A stretch of DNA of 39,529 nt, taken from positions 15,646-55,174 of the forward strand of contig WVWW01000001.1 of NCBI GenBank assembly GCA_011773795.1, read 5' to 3'. Made by a program: the position numbers and the translations under genes. A model generated the notes under the pieces. The model worked only from the letters and a program-made list of their open reading frames with translations, was not told where the DNA came from and ran no database searches. Origin of the DNA: Acidobacteriota bacterium. Lineage in GTDB: Bacteria; Acidobacteriota; Polarisedimenticolia; Polarisedimenticolales; Polarisedimenticolaceae. Shown one piece after another: positions 32,179-38,995 of this stretch; positions within the stretch are counted from its first letter, which is position 1, and each line of letters starts with the position of its first letter.

Positions 32179-33627
32179 CTACGACGGGACGATCGCCTCG
32201 GCTTCCATCTCGACGAGGTACTCGTCACCGATGAGCGACGCCTGAACGAGTGTGTTGGCCGGGAGCACGTCGCGAAACCGCTCGCCGTGAACACGAGCGA
32301 CAGCCTCCCAATCGTCCAGGTCGCGGATGAAGATCCGCGTTCGGACGATGTCTTCGAACCGACCGCCCAACGAACGAATCGCGCCCGCGATCTTGTCCAC
32401 GACGAAGTGTGCCTGCGCCCCCGCGTCGTGCCCACCGATACGCCGGTTCCCGTGCGTCGCGGTCGTGCCCGAAACGAGGATCCGCGAACCGCTGCGTAGG
32501 GCCCGGCAATACCCCCCGATCTTTTCCCACTGCGTGCCACTGAGCGCTCGGTCGCGTCCATCTGCTTTCGATGTCACGTCGAACGGCGCCGGCACCGTGT
32601 CGACGTGGTGGCTCAGGTCGCCGGACGCCGTCAAGAACGGCGGGTGACGGTACTCGTCTCCGCTGTCGCCGGGAATCGTGTTCAGGGCGGAAACGGCCGC
32701 TTCGATTTCGCGACGGCTCGCCTCGTCCAGCGAGAGCTCGAACAACGCGAGGTTGTCCTCCAGATGATCGGTTTGTCCCGGCCGCGCGCCGACGATCACG
32801 CCGGCGACCGCCGGCTGCTCGATAACGTAGCGCGTGGCCACGTTCGCGATGGACACCCCGAGCCGCTCCGCGACCCTTCCGAGCACCCGCAACACGGCCT
32901 GAAACGGTTCCCAACCGCCCGCGGCCTCGACGAAACGGCGGTACTTCATCAGCGACCAGGTCGGCAGGCCGTCCATCCCGGGGTCGGGGACATCCAGGTA
33001 GCGATCGGTCAGGAGTCCTCCCGCAAGCGTTCCGTAGGCGAGCAACTTGATGTCGTTCTCCACGCAGAACGGAACCAACTTCGCGAGCGGCCGCCGGTCG
33101 AGGACGGAGAAGCTGACCTGGTTGGACGCGATCTCGATCCCGCTGCGGACGACGACGCGAAGGTGGGCCGTGTCGAAGTTCGTCAGTCCAAGATGGCGAA
33201 TCAACCCGCCACGCCGTAGCTCGTCGAGGTAGAAGAGACCATCCAGGTAACACGGGTCGTCGTAGTTCCAAGCGTGGAATTGAAGCAGATCGAGTCGTTC
33301 GACGCCGAGCCGATCGAGCGCGCGTTGCACGGCATCCTGCGCGTCGTCCCGCGTCAACGGTCCCGGAGGGGGGACCCACTTCGTCAGCAACTGGACGGCC
33401 GTCGGGTCGGCGAGCCGCGCCCGAAGGGCGCCGGCGATGCGTTCGGCCGAGCCGTAGTGGTCCGCCATGTCGAACGTCGTGAACCCGGCCTCGACGTAGG
33501 GGACGAGTGCGGTAGCCGTCGCATCCGGATCCAGCAAATCGCCGCCCCGCTCCATGTCGGCGACCTGCCACAATCCGGTCAGCACTCGCGACACGTCGAG
33601 GCCCGACGAAAGAGAGCTTCGCTGCAT
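32179..33627 (-). CDS. Aldo/keto reductase fused to RidA/YjgF domain
   Basis: A 482-residue cytoplasmic protein made of two enzymes in one frame. Residues 1 to about 330 are an aldo/keto reductase barrel with the catalytic set Asp53, Tyr58, Lys83 and His118, and an NADPH-binding GVIVGARPGQ region. Residues about 365-482 are a RidA domain (SRILVSGTTATH, GRFEDIVRTRIFIRDLDDWEAV, LVEMEAEAIV), whose family removes reactive imines/enamines. A linkage of carbonyl reduction to imine clean-up is inferred. The gene stands alone, reading away from the tRNA-Asp gene. Confidence 0.87.
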   Translation of the reverse strand: MQRSSLSSGLDVSRVLTGLWQVADMERGGDLLDPDATATALVPYVEAGFTTFDMADHYGSAERIAGALRARLADPTAVQLLTKWVPPPGPLTRDDAQDAVQRALDRLGVERLDLLQFHAWNYDDPCYLDGLFYLDELRRGGLIRHLGLTNFDTAHLRVVVRSGIEIASNQVSFSVLDRRPLAKLVPFCVENDIKLLAYGTLAGGLLTDRYLDVPDPGMDGLPTWSLMKYRRFVEAAGGWEPFQAVLRVLGRVAERLGVSIANVATRYVIEQPAVAGVIVGARPGQTDHLEDNLALFELSLDEASRREIEAAVSALNTIPGDSGDEYRHPPFLTASGDLSHHVDTVPAPFDVTSKADGRDRALSGTQWEKIGGYCRALRSGSRILVSGTTATHGNRRIGGHDAGAQAHFVVDKIAGAIRSLGGRFEDIVRTRIFIRDLDDWEAVARVHGERFRDVLPANTLVQASLIGDEYLVEMEAEAIVPS

Positions 33628-33717
33628 CCTGTCAGTCTACAGGGGACGTGACCACAAGCCGCTAAGGTGTCGTCGAAGCCGCAGTTTGGTGCACGTCCCG
33701 GATCGGACTTGCCGAGC

Positions 33718-33736
33718 GGGCGCGCGAAGCGCGCCC
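33718..33736. repeat. GC hairpin downstream of tRNA-Asp
   Basis: GGGCGCGC-GAA-GCGCGCCC is a perfect 8-bp stem located about 40 bases beyond the 3' end of the minus-strand tRNA gene. It has no T-run, so it is at best a weak terminator or a processing structure. The direct repeat TCAGTGA-CG-TCAGTGA lies beside it. Confidence 0.4.
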
Positions 33737-33773
33737 CTCAGTGACGTCAGTGAGAGGGTGTGAGCGAGCGAAT

Positions 33774-33850
33774 TGGCGGAGCCGACGGGACTTGAACCCG
33801 CGATCTCCGGAGTGACAGTCCGGTGTGTTAACCAACTACACCACGGCTCC
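33774..33850 (-). tRNA. tRNA-Asp (GTC)
   Basis: A 77-base cloverleaf on the minus strand. The acceptor GGAGCCG pairs with CGGCTCC, the discriminator base is G and CCA is encoded. The anticodon stem CCGGA/TCCGG encloses CTGTCAC, giving anticodon GTC. The T-arm has GGTTCAAGTCC. Confidence 0.97.
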
Positions 33851-33872
33851 GAATGTTCGCTGACGGGGGGAA

Positions 33873-33913
33873 CCCGGCCCGAAACCGGTGCAAAAGATAG
33901 CACACGGGCCGGG
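33873..33913. repeat. 9-bp inverted repeat upstream of tRNA-Asp
   Basis: CCCGGCCCG and CGGGCCGGG are perfect arms 23 bases apart, between the tRNA-Asp 5' end and the octaheme cytochrome start. A minus-strand TGTGCTATCTT in the loop resembles an extended -10 box for the tRNA. The rest of 33914-34021 shows only the ribosome site of the cytochrome gene. Confidence 0.4.
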
Positions 33914-34021
33914 CCCCTTCGACAATCCCTTATTGACGGTCCCTACGGCCGGCGGGATCATGCTGGCAGCGGATTCCGGGGACTCGTGTGCCTGCGAGCG
34001 GACCCCGAGACGGAGGAAAAA

Positions 34022-35266
34022 ATGGTCAAGCTGCTGGTAGCGCTGCTGTTGGCGGTGCCGGCGGCAACGGTGGATGCGGAGGAGGTCGACCCCTGTGTCA
34101 GGTGCCACCGGCTGGTCTCCTCGGCGCTCGTGACGGATTGGGAGCTCAGCGCCCATGCAGACGTCGACGTGGGCTGCGTGGACTGCCACGGGCCGGACCA
34201 CCGCGGGTCAGGCGACACGGCGCTCGTCCGAACGATCACGGCAGCGACCTGTGCGGAGTGCCACGGGGAGCGGTTCGAGCAGTTCAGCCGGGGCAAGCAC
34301 GCCGCCGCCTGGGCGGCCTACAAGGCGATGCCGACCACGCACGCGCTGCCGAGGGCCTTGGGACCCGGGATGAAAGGTTGCGCGGGTTGCCACAAGATCG
34401 GGCTGAAGGGACTCGACGAGATCGAGGCGCTCAAGGACGAGGGCTCACTCTTCGGCCACGCCTCGTGCGACGCCTGCCACACGCGGCACACCTTCTCCGT
34501 GACCGAGGCGCGCCAGCCGCAGGCCTGCCAGACCTGTCACATGGGCTTCGACCACCCGCAGTGGGAGATGTGGTCGGCCTCGAAGCACGGCGTGCGCTAC
34601 CTGCTCAAGCAGAACGGCACGCTGCCCGAGTCGACCCCCGCGCCGACCTGCCAGGACTGCCACATGATCGACGGCGACCACGAAGTCCGCACGGGCTGGG
34701 GCTTCCTCGCTGTCCGTCTGCCGCTGCCCGAGGACGAGCAGTGGAAGGCCGACCAGGTCACGATCCTGCAGGCCCTCGGCGTGCTCGACCCCGAGGGCAA
34801 CCCGACGGCAAGACTCGACGTCGTGAAGGCCGCCGACGTCGCGCGGCTCACGCGGGAGGACTTCGACCGTGAGCGCAAGAAGATCGTGAGGGTGTGCAGC
34901 GACTGCCACTCCAAGCACTTCGCGATCGCCGAGCTGGCCAAGGGCGACGACATGATTCGCGAGGCGGACCACCTGCTGGCCGAGGCGATCCGTATCATCG
35001 CGGGCCTGTACGAGGATGGACTTCTGGCGCGCGAGGAGGGGTACGCCCACGCGTTCCCCGACCTGTTGACATTCCACGATGCTCCGACGCCGATCGAGCA
35101 ACGCCTCTTCGAGATGCATCTGAAGCACCGCATGCGGGCGTTCCAGGGAACGTTCCACGCCAATCCCGATTACGCGCTATGGCGCGGCTGGAGCGAGTTG
35201 GTACGCGGCCTCTCCGAGATCCGGGAGACGGCCGCGCAACTGAGAAGCGAAGCGCGCGCGAATTAG
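34022..35266 (+). CDS. Octaheme cytochrome c of the hydroxylamine oxidoreductase (HAO) family
   Basis: A 414-residue periplasmic protein; the ATG at 34022 has GGAGG seven bases upstream and starts a signal peptide ending VDAEE. Eight CXXCH motifs begin at residues 25, 52, 77, 120, 149, 169, 210 and 292. The long gap before the eighth, the SKHGVRYLLK and GDHEVRTGWGFLAVRLPLP segments and the helical C-terminal part with HANPDYALWRGW fit the HAO family. Members either oxidise hydroxylamine or reduce nitrite/hydroxylamine, depending on the crosslinking Tyr of the P460 haem; by eye it cannot be decided which. It is followed by a small membrane protein gene. Confidence 0.82.
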   Translation: MVKLLVALLLAVPAATVDAEEVDPCVRCHRLVSSALVTDWELSAHADVDVGCVDCHGPDHRGSGDTALVRTITAATCAECHGERFEQFSRGKHAAAWAAYKAMPTTHALPRALGPGMKGCAGCHKIGLKGLDEIEALKDEGSLFGHASCDACHTRHTFSVTEARQPQACQTCHMGFDHPQWEMWSASKHGVRYLLKQNGTLPESTPAPTCQDCHMIDGDHEVRTGWGFLAVRLPLPEDEQWKADQVTILQALGVLDPEGNPTARLDVVKAADVARLTREDFDRERKKIVRVCSDCHSKHFAIAELAKGDDMIREADHLLAEAIRIIAGLYEDGLLAREEGYAHAFPDLLTFHDAPTPIEQRLFEMHLKHRMRAFQGTFHANPDYALWRGWSELVRGLSEIRETAAQLRSEARAN

Positions 35267-35482
35267 TCGGAGAACACCTCGTTCAAACCGGGATGCTCGT
35301 CCGGCCATGAGCGGACCCGTGACGCAGCTGCCCATCGACTGGCCCCAGGGGCGCGAGGAGGCCCGCAACGAGCTGCGGCGTCTCGCGGGCACGGAGAACC
35401 GAGTTTTTCGACCCCGACTTGCCCCCCGCGCTTCCAGGAACGACGTTTTCTCCGGCCCCCGTCGTGGGCCGAGGAAAGTGCC

Positions 35483-35806
35483 ATGACCTTCGATCAGGAA
35501 AACCCGACCCACCGTTTCTTGATGGCGCTCGCCATCGCCGGTCTCCTCACGTTCGCCGTGTGGGGCCTCTGGATGAGCATCGGCTTCATCCTCGGCGCGC
35601 TCGGTTGGCTGGCGAGTACCGTCGGCGGCTGGCTGACGTCGGCCTCGAACGGGATGACCAACATCCACGCCAACGTCGCTTACGTCGCCCTCGGTTGTGG
35701 CGCCGTCGTCGGCGCGATCATCGGCTTCAGCGTGCGCGTCGACAAGCTGTGGGAACGGTTGTCGAAGGGCAAGTCACAGGCCGAGGAGACCACGCCGGCG
35801 AGCTAG
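35483..35806 (+). CDS. Small membrane protein, hypothetical
   Basis: A 107-residue protein with two helices (about 12-47 and 62-83), joined by a loop rich in small residues, and a charged cytoplasmic tail ending ETTPAS. AGGAAAG precedes the ATG. It lies 216 bases after the octaheme cytochrome gene in the same direction; that gap shows no clear feature. The family is not recognised. It has no cysteine motif, so it is not itself a cytochrome c. Confidence 0.65.
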   Translation: MTFDQENPTHRFLMALAIAGLLTFAVWGLWMSIGFILGALGWLASTVGGWLTSASNGMTNIHANVAYVALGCGAVVGAIIGFSVRVDKLWERLSKGKSQAEETTPAS

Positions 35807-35821
35807 CCGGCCCGTTAATAA

Positions 35822-35872
35822 GGAACCGCGCAACCCGGCCCGGGGGGGCCAGGCATCGGGTCACACGGTTCC
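35822..35872 (-). terminator. Hairpin between convergent genes
   Basis: GGAACCG (35822-35828) pairs with CGGTTCC (35866-35872), with inner ACCCG/CGGGT pairing. On the minus strand TTATT follows, so it may end the FadL-type transcript. There is no T-run on the plus strand. Confidence 0.45.
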
Positions 35873-35880
35873 GGGGAGCA

Positions 35881-37248
35881 TCAACTCTTGCCCGATCTCA
35901 GCATCCGGCGCACCTGAAAGTGCGCCGCGAACTGAGACAGGGTCTCCTGAGAGCCGGGCCCGAACAGGTTGGTCGGCCCGTTGCTGTTGTTGACGAGCTC
36001 GCTCTCCAGCACGTACTCCAACGCCAGCCCGATGGTCCAGTTCTTCTTCGTGACGTCGAAGCCCGCCGTCACATGGTCCTCCGCAATCGCCGGGAACAGC
36101 GGTTTCAGGCTGGAGGCCGGCACCGGTGTGTCCCCGTGGTTGTAGCCCACGCGCACGACCCAATCCGGTGCGGGCGTGACGGCGGCGCCCAGCGCCAGGA
36201 CCCACTGGTCCTCCCAGTTCATCGGGAACGCGATTCGTCTCGAGGCAGGAGCCACCGGGACGTCGGGGTTGGAAAGCTCGATCGTGACCGTGTCGATCGC
36301 GTCCGCCCAGTTGATCCAGTCCACGTCCCCGGCGAGCACGAATCGCGGGCTCACCTCGTAGGCCATCCCCACCCCCACCTGTTGGGGCCATGCGAAGTTG
36401 GTCATGGTGGCGTCGTAATTCACCTTCCCAAGCCCCACGGAGGTCATGTTCAGCGTCAGCAAACCGTTCTCGAGGTCGAGATCCGTCTTGGTCGAGTAGG
36501 CTCCCGCGAGCGAAAACGGACCGCTCCTGTATTGGGCGCCGAATTTCAGGCCGAAGCCGCTGGCGGAGGTGTCCCGCATGTGGATGCCGAAGAACGCGTC
36601 ACCCACGGAATCCCCAACGACGCCGCTCTGGTCGAGATCGGCCATGACCGAGGTTTCCGGCAGCAGCTTCATGTCGGCCCGGACCTGACTCATGTTCAGA
36701 GTCACCCCGAGCGTGAGCTTCGGCCGGACGTGCCAGGCCACGGTCGGGGTGAGCTTGGCGTGCCCGATCCGGGTCTGGGTGTCGTCTGCCGCGGGGATCA
36801 CATCCCCCGCAAAGAAACCCGCGGGCAGCTGACCTGAACCGGCCATGACCGCGAAAGGTGTGGACAGATTACGATACTCGGCGCCCATGCCACCCTGGAC
36901 AAAGAGGCCGATCCCGAGCGTGACCCGCCGGAGCGGGTGTGTATAGCCGAGAAAGGGGACCGGGTAACGCTGCAACTGGTCCGCGCTGTTGTTCCCCATC
37001 GCATCGGTGTGCGTCAACGACGGGTTCATCGGGCTGAGTCCAAACTCGAACAGCGCCGTGTCGGTGCGGGCGATGCCCGCCGGGTTGATGTTCATCGAGC
37101 ACGGGTTGTCGGTCAAGGCCAGATCGGCCCCGCCCATCGCGACCGACTCGGCCCCGTAGCCGATCATGTTCATGCCGTTCGCAGCGAGTACCGGAAGTCC
37201 GACTACAAAAAGAATGCTCGCAGTGAGAAGCAGGTTGCGGATCTTCAT
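35881..37248 (-). CDS. FadL-type outer-membrane transporter
   Basis: A 455-residue protein. The ATG at 37248 overlaps the stop of the upstream gene and starts a signal peptide cut near VLAANG. The mature N-terminus NGMNMIGYGAESVAMGGADLALTDNPCSMNINPAGIA is the FadL/TodX hatch-domain pattern. Repeated amphipathic strands follow (SGFGLKFGAQYRSGPFSLAGAYS, WVVRVGYNHGDTPVP, WTIGLALEYVLES). These proteins take up long-chain fatty acids or hydrophobic aromatics. The tail RRMLRSGKS lacks the usual aromatic end. The substrate is unknown. Confidence 0.87.
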   Translation of the reverse strand: MKIRNLLLTASILFVVGLPVLAANGMNMIGYGAESVAMGGADLALTDNPCSMNINPAGIARTDTALFEFGLSPMNPSLTHTDAMGNNSADQLQRYPVPFLGYTHPLRRVTLGIGLFVQGGMGAEYRNLSTPFAVMAGSGQLPAGFFAGDVIPAADDTQTRIGHAKLTPTVAWHVRPKLTLGVTLNMSQVRADMKLLPETSVMADLDQSGVVGDSVGDAFFGIHMRDTSASGFGLKFGAQYRSGPFSLAGAYSTKTDLDLENGLLTLNMTSVGLGKVNYDATMTNFAWPQQVGVGMAYEVSPRFVLAGDVDWINWADAIDTVTIELSNPDVPVAPASRRIAFPMNWEDQWVLALGAAVTPAPDWVVRVGYNHGDTPVPASSLKPLFPAIAEDHVTAGFDVTKKNWTIGLALEYVLESELVNNSNGPTNLFGPGSQETLSQFAAHFQVRRMLRSGKS

Positions 37249-37742
37249 CCCAGATGTCCGAGGATGATCGCGCAGAGCACGGCAATCCATCCGCCCGATA
37301 TCGCGACATAGTGGAGCATCGCTCCCTTGGAGCTCATCAGGCCCTTGAAGATCGGAGGATCGTCCGCGTCCGGGTCGCAACACAGTCCATCCTCGCTCTT
37401 GGCGCCGAGAATCCGGGGTGCGAGGGCAAAGATGGCCACCGGGAGGGCGGCGAAGAAAATATGGGAGGCGAGCACGCCGACGACGGTGGCACTGGCGGGC
37501 TCAGAACTCGGCAGCTTCAGCAGAATCTGCGCGACGCCGCTCAGCACGAGCAACGACACGACGACGCGCATGATTCGCCTGACCCTGGGGATGAAGTGAA
37601 CGATGAACTTTCGCCTTTCAGCGTGTTCCAAGTGCGCCTTCAGCGTGGGCAGCAGCACAAACGTCCCGACGAACATCGTGCCGAGAAACAATGCGGCACT
37701 GAGAAGATGAAGCCAGTGGACCGCAACCGAGACAGCCGACAT
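37245..37742 (-). CDS. Four-helix membrane protein, CopD-like
   Basis: A 165-residue inner-membrane protein with helices near 5-30, 55-75, 85-108 and 140-162. VHWLHLLSAALFLGTMF, with paired His, and the internal HFIPRVRRIMR, ASHIFFAALP and LHYVAISGGW recall the CopD/cytochrome-like family in which His residues bind haem or copper. A short cysteine pair (DGLCCDPDADDPP) sits in the third loop. It overlaps the FadL-type gene by four bases (ATGA), so the two are co-transcribed. GGAGG precedes its start. The function is not known. Confidence 0.7.
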   Translation of the reverse strand: MSAVSVAVHWLHLLSAALFLGTMFVGTFVLLPTLKAHLEHAERRKFIVHFIPRVRRIMRVVVSLLVLSGVAQILLKLPSSEPASATVVGVLASHIFFAALPVAIFALAPRILGAKSEDGLCCDPDADDPPIFKGLMSSKGAMLHYVAISGGWIAVLCAIILGHLG

Positions 37743-37812
37743 GTCGCCTCCTCTAGTTTGTCACGGCCGGCCAAAACCCTCGGGCCGACCGATCTTTGAG
37801 TTGACATGAATG

Positions 37813-37855
37813 TTCGTGAATCGCTCGCACGAAACAATGATCCGAATGGATCATT
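37813..37855. repeat. Two adjacent inverted repeats, possible operator or terminator
   Basis: TTCGTG/CACGAA (37813-37818 with 37828-37833) and AATGATCC-GAAT-GGATCATT (37836-37855) are perfect. The second, extended by CGAAA/TTTCG on the minus strand, could terminate the PAS-LuxR transcript. It also lies about 100 bases upstream of the CopD-like gene. Confidence 0.45.
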
Positions 37856-37896
37856 TTCGGGTCTCGGCGCGGTGGGTTCGCGTAGCCTGAGGGCGG

Positions 37897-38520
37897 TCAG
37901 CGGAACTGCGAGAGCCAGATCAGGACGGCTTCCAGCCGGCTGCCGACTTCGAGCTTGCTCAAGATCGAGCGAATGTGGTTCCGCACCGTCGCGACGCTGA
38001 TAAACAGGCCAGCGGCGATGTCGTTCGTCGATTCACCCGCCGCGAGGGCCCGCAGAATCTCCCTCTCGCGCCGGGTCAGGAGCTCCAGTCCACGCAGGCC
38101 AACGGATCCCGGAACGGGAAGTCGCGGAGTCGAAGGAGCGTCATCCTTTTTGACCGGCACAAACATGTGCAATACACCCCACGAACGGCTGGTCGCCTCG
38201 ACTTTCAATGTGAACACGTCGACTCTTTGGTTCCTACCGGAGGATGACGTTCGAACCCCGCGCTGCCGTACGCACGGCAGGTTGCCTGCAAGCCGCCGCC
38301 GCACATTGCAGTCACGCCGGCAAATCGGCACTCCGTCCGAGGTGTGCAGGCCGACGACTCCCCAGCAGCGCCTGCCCAGGACGTGTTGCGGATCACACTC
38401 GAGCAGACGGCCCGCCGCCGCGTTGATCATGCGCACACGACCTCTCGAATCCGTGAGCACGAACGGGTCGGGCGCACTCTCATACGCCTCGAGTGGAACA
38501 GCCATAAGCGCCACTGCCAT
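37897..38520 (-). CDS. PAS-LuxR transcription regulator with three conserved cysteines (second copy)
   Basis: A 207-residue paralogue of the regulator at 26337. The PAS domain (about 10-125) has Cys52, Cys67 and Cys71 in GRRCWGVVGLHT...PICRRDC, the same CX14CX3C spacing. The LuxR-type helix-turn-helix (about 145-205) has LTRREREILRALAAGESTNDIAAGLFISVATVRNHIRSILSKLEV. There is no receiver domain. ATG at 38520 is favoured, with AGG eight bases upstream; an internal ATG at 38505 lacks a good site. An operator-like GGGAATCC element and a promoter precede it. Confidence 0.87.
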   Translation of the reverse strand: MAVALMAVPLEAYESAPDPFVLTDSRGRVRMINAAAGRLLECDPQHVLGRRCWGVVGLHTSDGVPICRRDCNVRRRLAGNLPCVRQRGVRTSSSGRNQRVDVFTLKVEATSRSWGVLHMFVPVKKDDAPSTPRLPVPGSVGLRGLELLTRREREILRALAAGESTNDIAAGLFISVATVRNHIRSILSKLEVGSRLEAVLIWLSQFR

Positions 38521-38549
38521 ACCTCGGACCTAGCGGAAAACCTTGACTA

Positions 38550-38578
38550 ATCCTACGACCGCCCGAGGATGCCTACAA
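38550..38578 (-). promoter_or_regulatory. Sigma-70-like promoter of second PAS-LuxR gene
   Basis: On the minus strand, TTGTAG (38573-38578) is followed after 17 bases by TAGGAT (38550-38555). The start codon lies about 30 bases downstream. The match is moderate. Confidence 0.5.
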
Positions 38579-38617
38579 GCTCAGACCGCCGTCGTCCTCC
38601 CGCAATCGGCCGTTTGT

Positions 38618-38634
38618 TTCGGGAATCCCTTACG
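38618..38634. promoter_or_regulatory. GGGAATCC-type operator candidate upstream of second PAS-LuxR gene
   Basis: TTCGGGAATCCCTTACG matches the reverse complement of the porin promoter element (TTCGGGAATCCCGTACG) at 16 of 17 positions. It lies 40 bases upstream of the -35 box. Confidence 0.55.
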
Positions 38635-38682
38635 CGGTGCACGCGGAATCAGATAGGGAGATGGCTCAAGTATCAGGTCCCC

Positions 38683-38759
38683 TGGTGGGCGGTACTGGAC
38701 TCGAACCAGTGACCCCCTGCGTGTAAAGCAGGTGCTCTAACCAGCTGAGCTAACCGCCC
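38683..38759 (-). tRNA. tRNA-Val (TAC)
   Basis: A 77-base cloverleaf on the minus strand. The acceptor GGGCGGT pairs with ACCGCCC, the discriminator is A and CCA is encoded. The anticodon stem CCTGC/GCAGG encloses TTTACAC, giving anticodon TAC. The D-arm TTAGCTCAGCTGGTTAGAGC and T-arm GGTTCGAGTCC are standard. Confidence 0.97.
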
Positions 38760-38943
38760 TCAGGTCGAAAACTCCGGCGCATTCTACGACACGGGCGGTT
38801 TCGTTGTCCGTGACGCGACCGCAGGACCGACCGCGAACGACGCTTCGCGGCAGCTCACCCGACGGTGAAGCGCGATTCGCGCCCATGGCCTCCGCCCGCC
38901 GCGAAACCGGCCGGACAAAGGAACATCCCCTCACGCAGGTCGC

Positions 38944-38958
38944 TGGCACGGCACATGC
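38944..38958 (+). promoter_or_regulatory. Sigma-54-like promoter
   Basis: TGGCAC-GGCAC-ATGC has the GG-N10-GC spacing of the -24/-12 promoter recognised by RpoN, with one mismatch to TTGC. A start near 38970 would give a 26-base leader with GGAGAGG before the lipoprotein ATG. The rest of the 38760-38995 gap shows nothing clear. Confidence 0.45.
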
Positions 38959-38995
38959 ACTGACGAAGCGCCGAGCCAAGCCTGAGGAGAGGATC

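Noticed and set aside
37836..37855. FNR/CRP-type binding site
   Set aside because: The half-sites ATGAT/ATCAT are eight bases apart, not the four of TTGAT-N4-ATCAA. No true FNR box was noticed upstream of the oxidase operon either.
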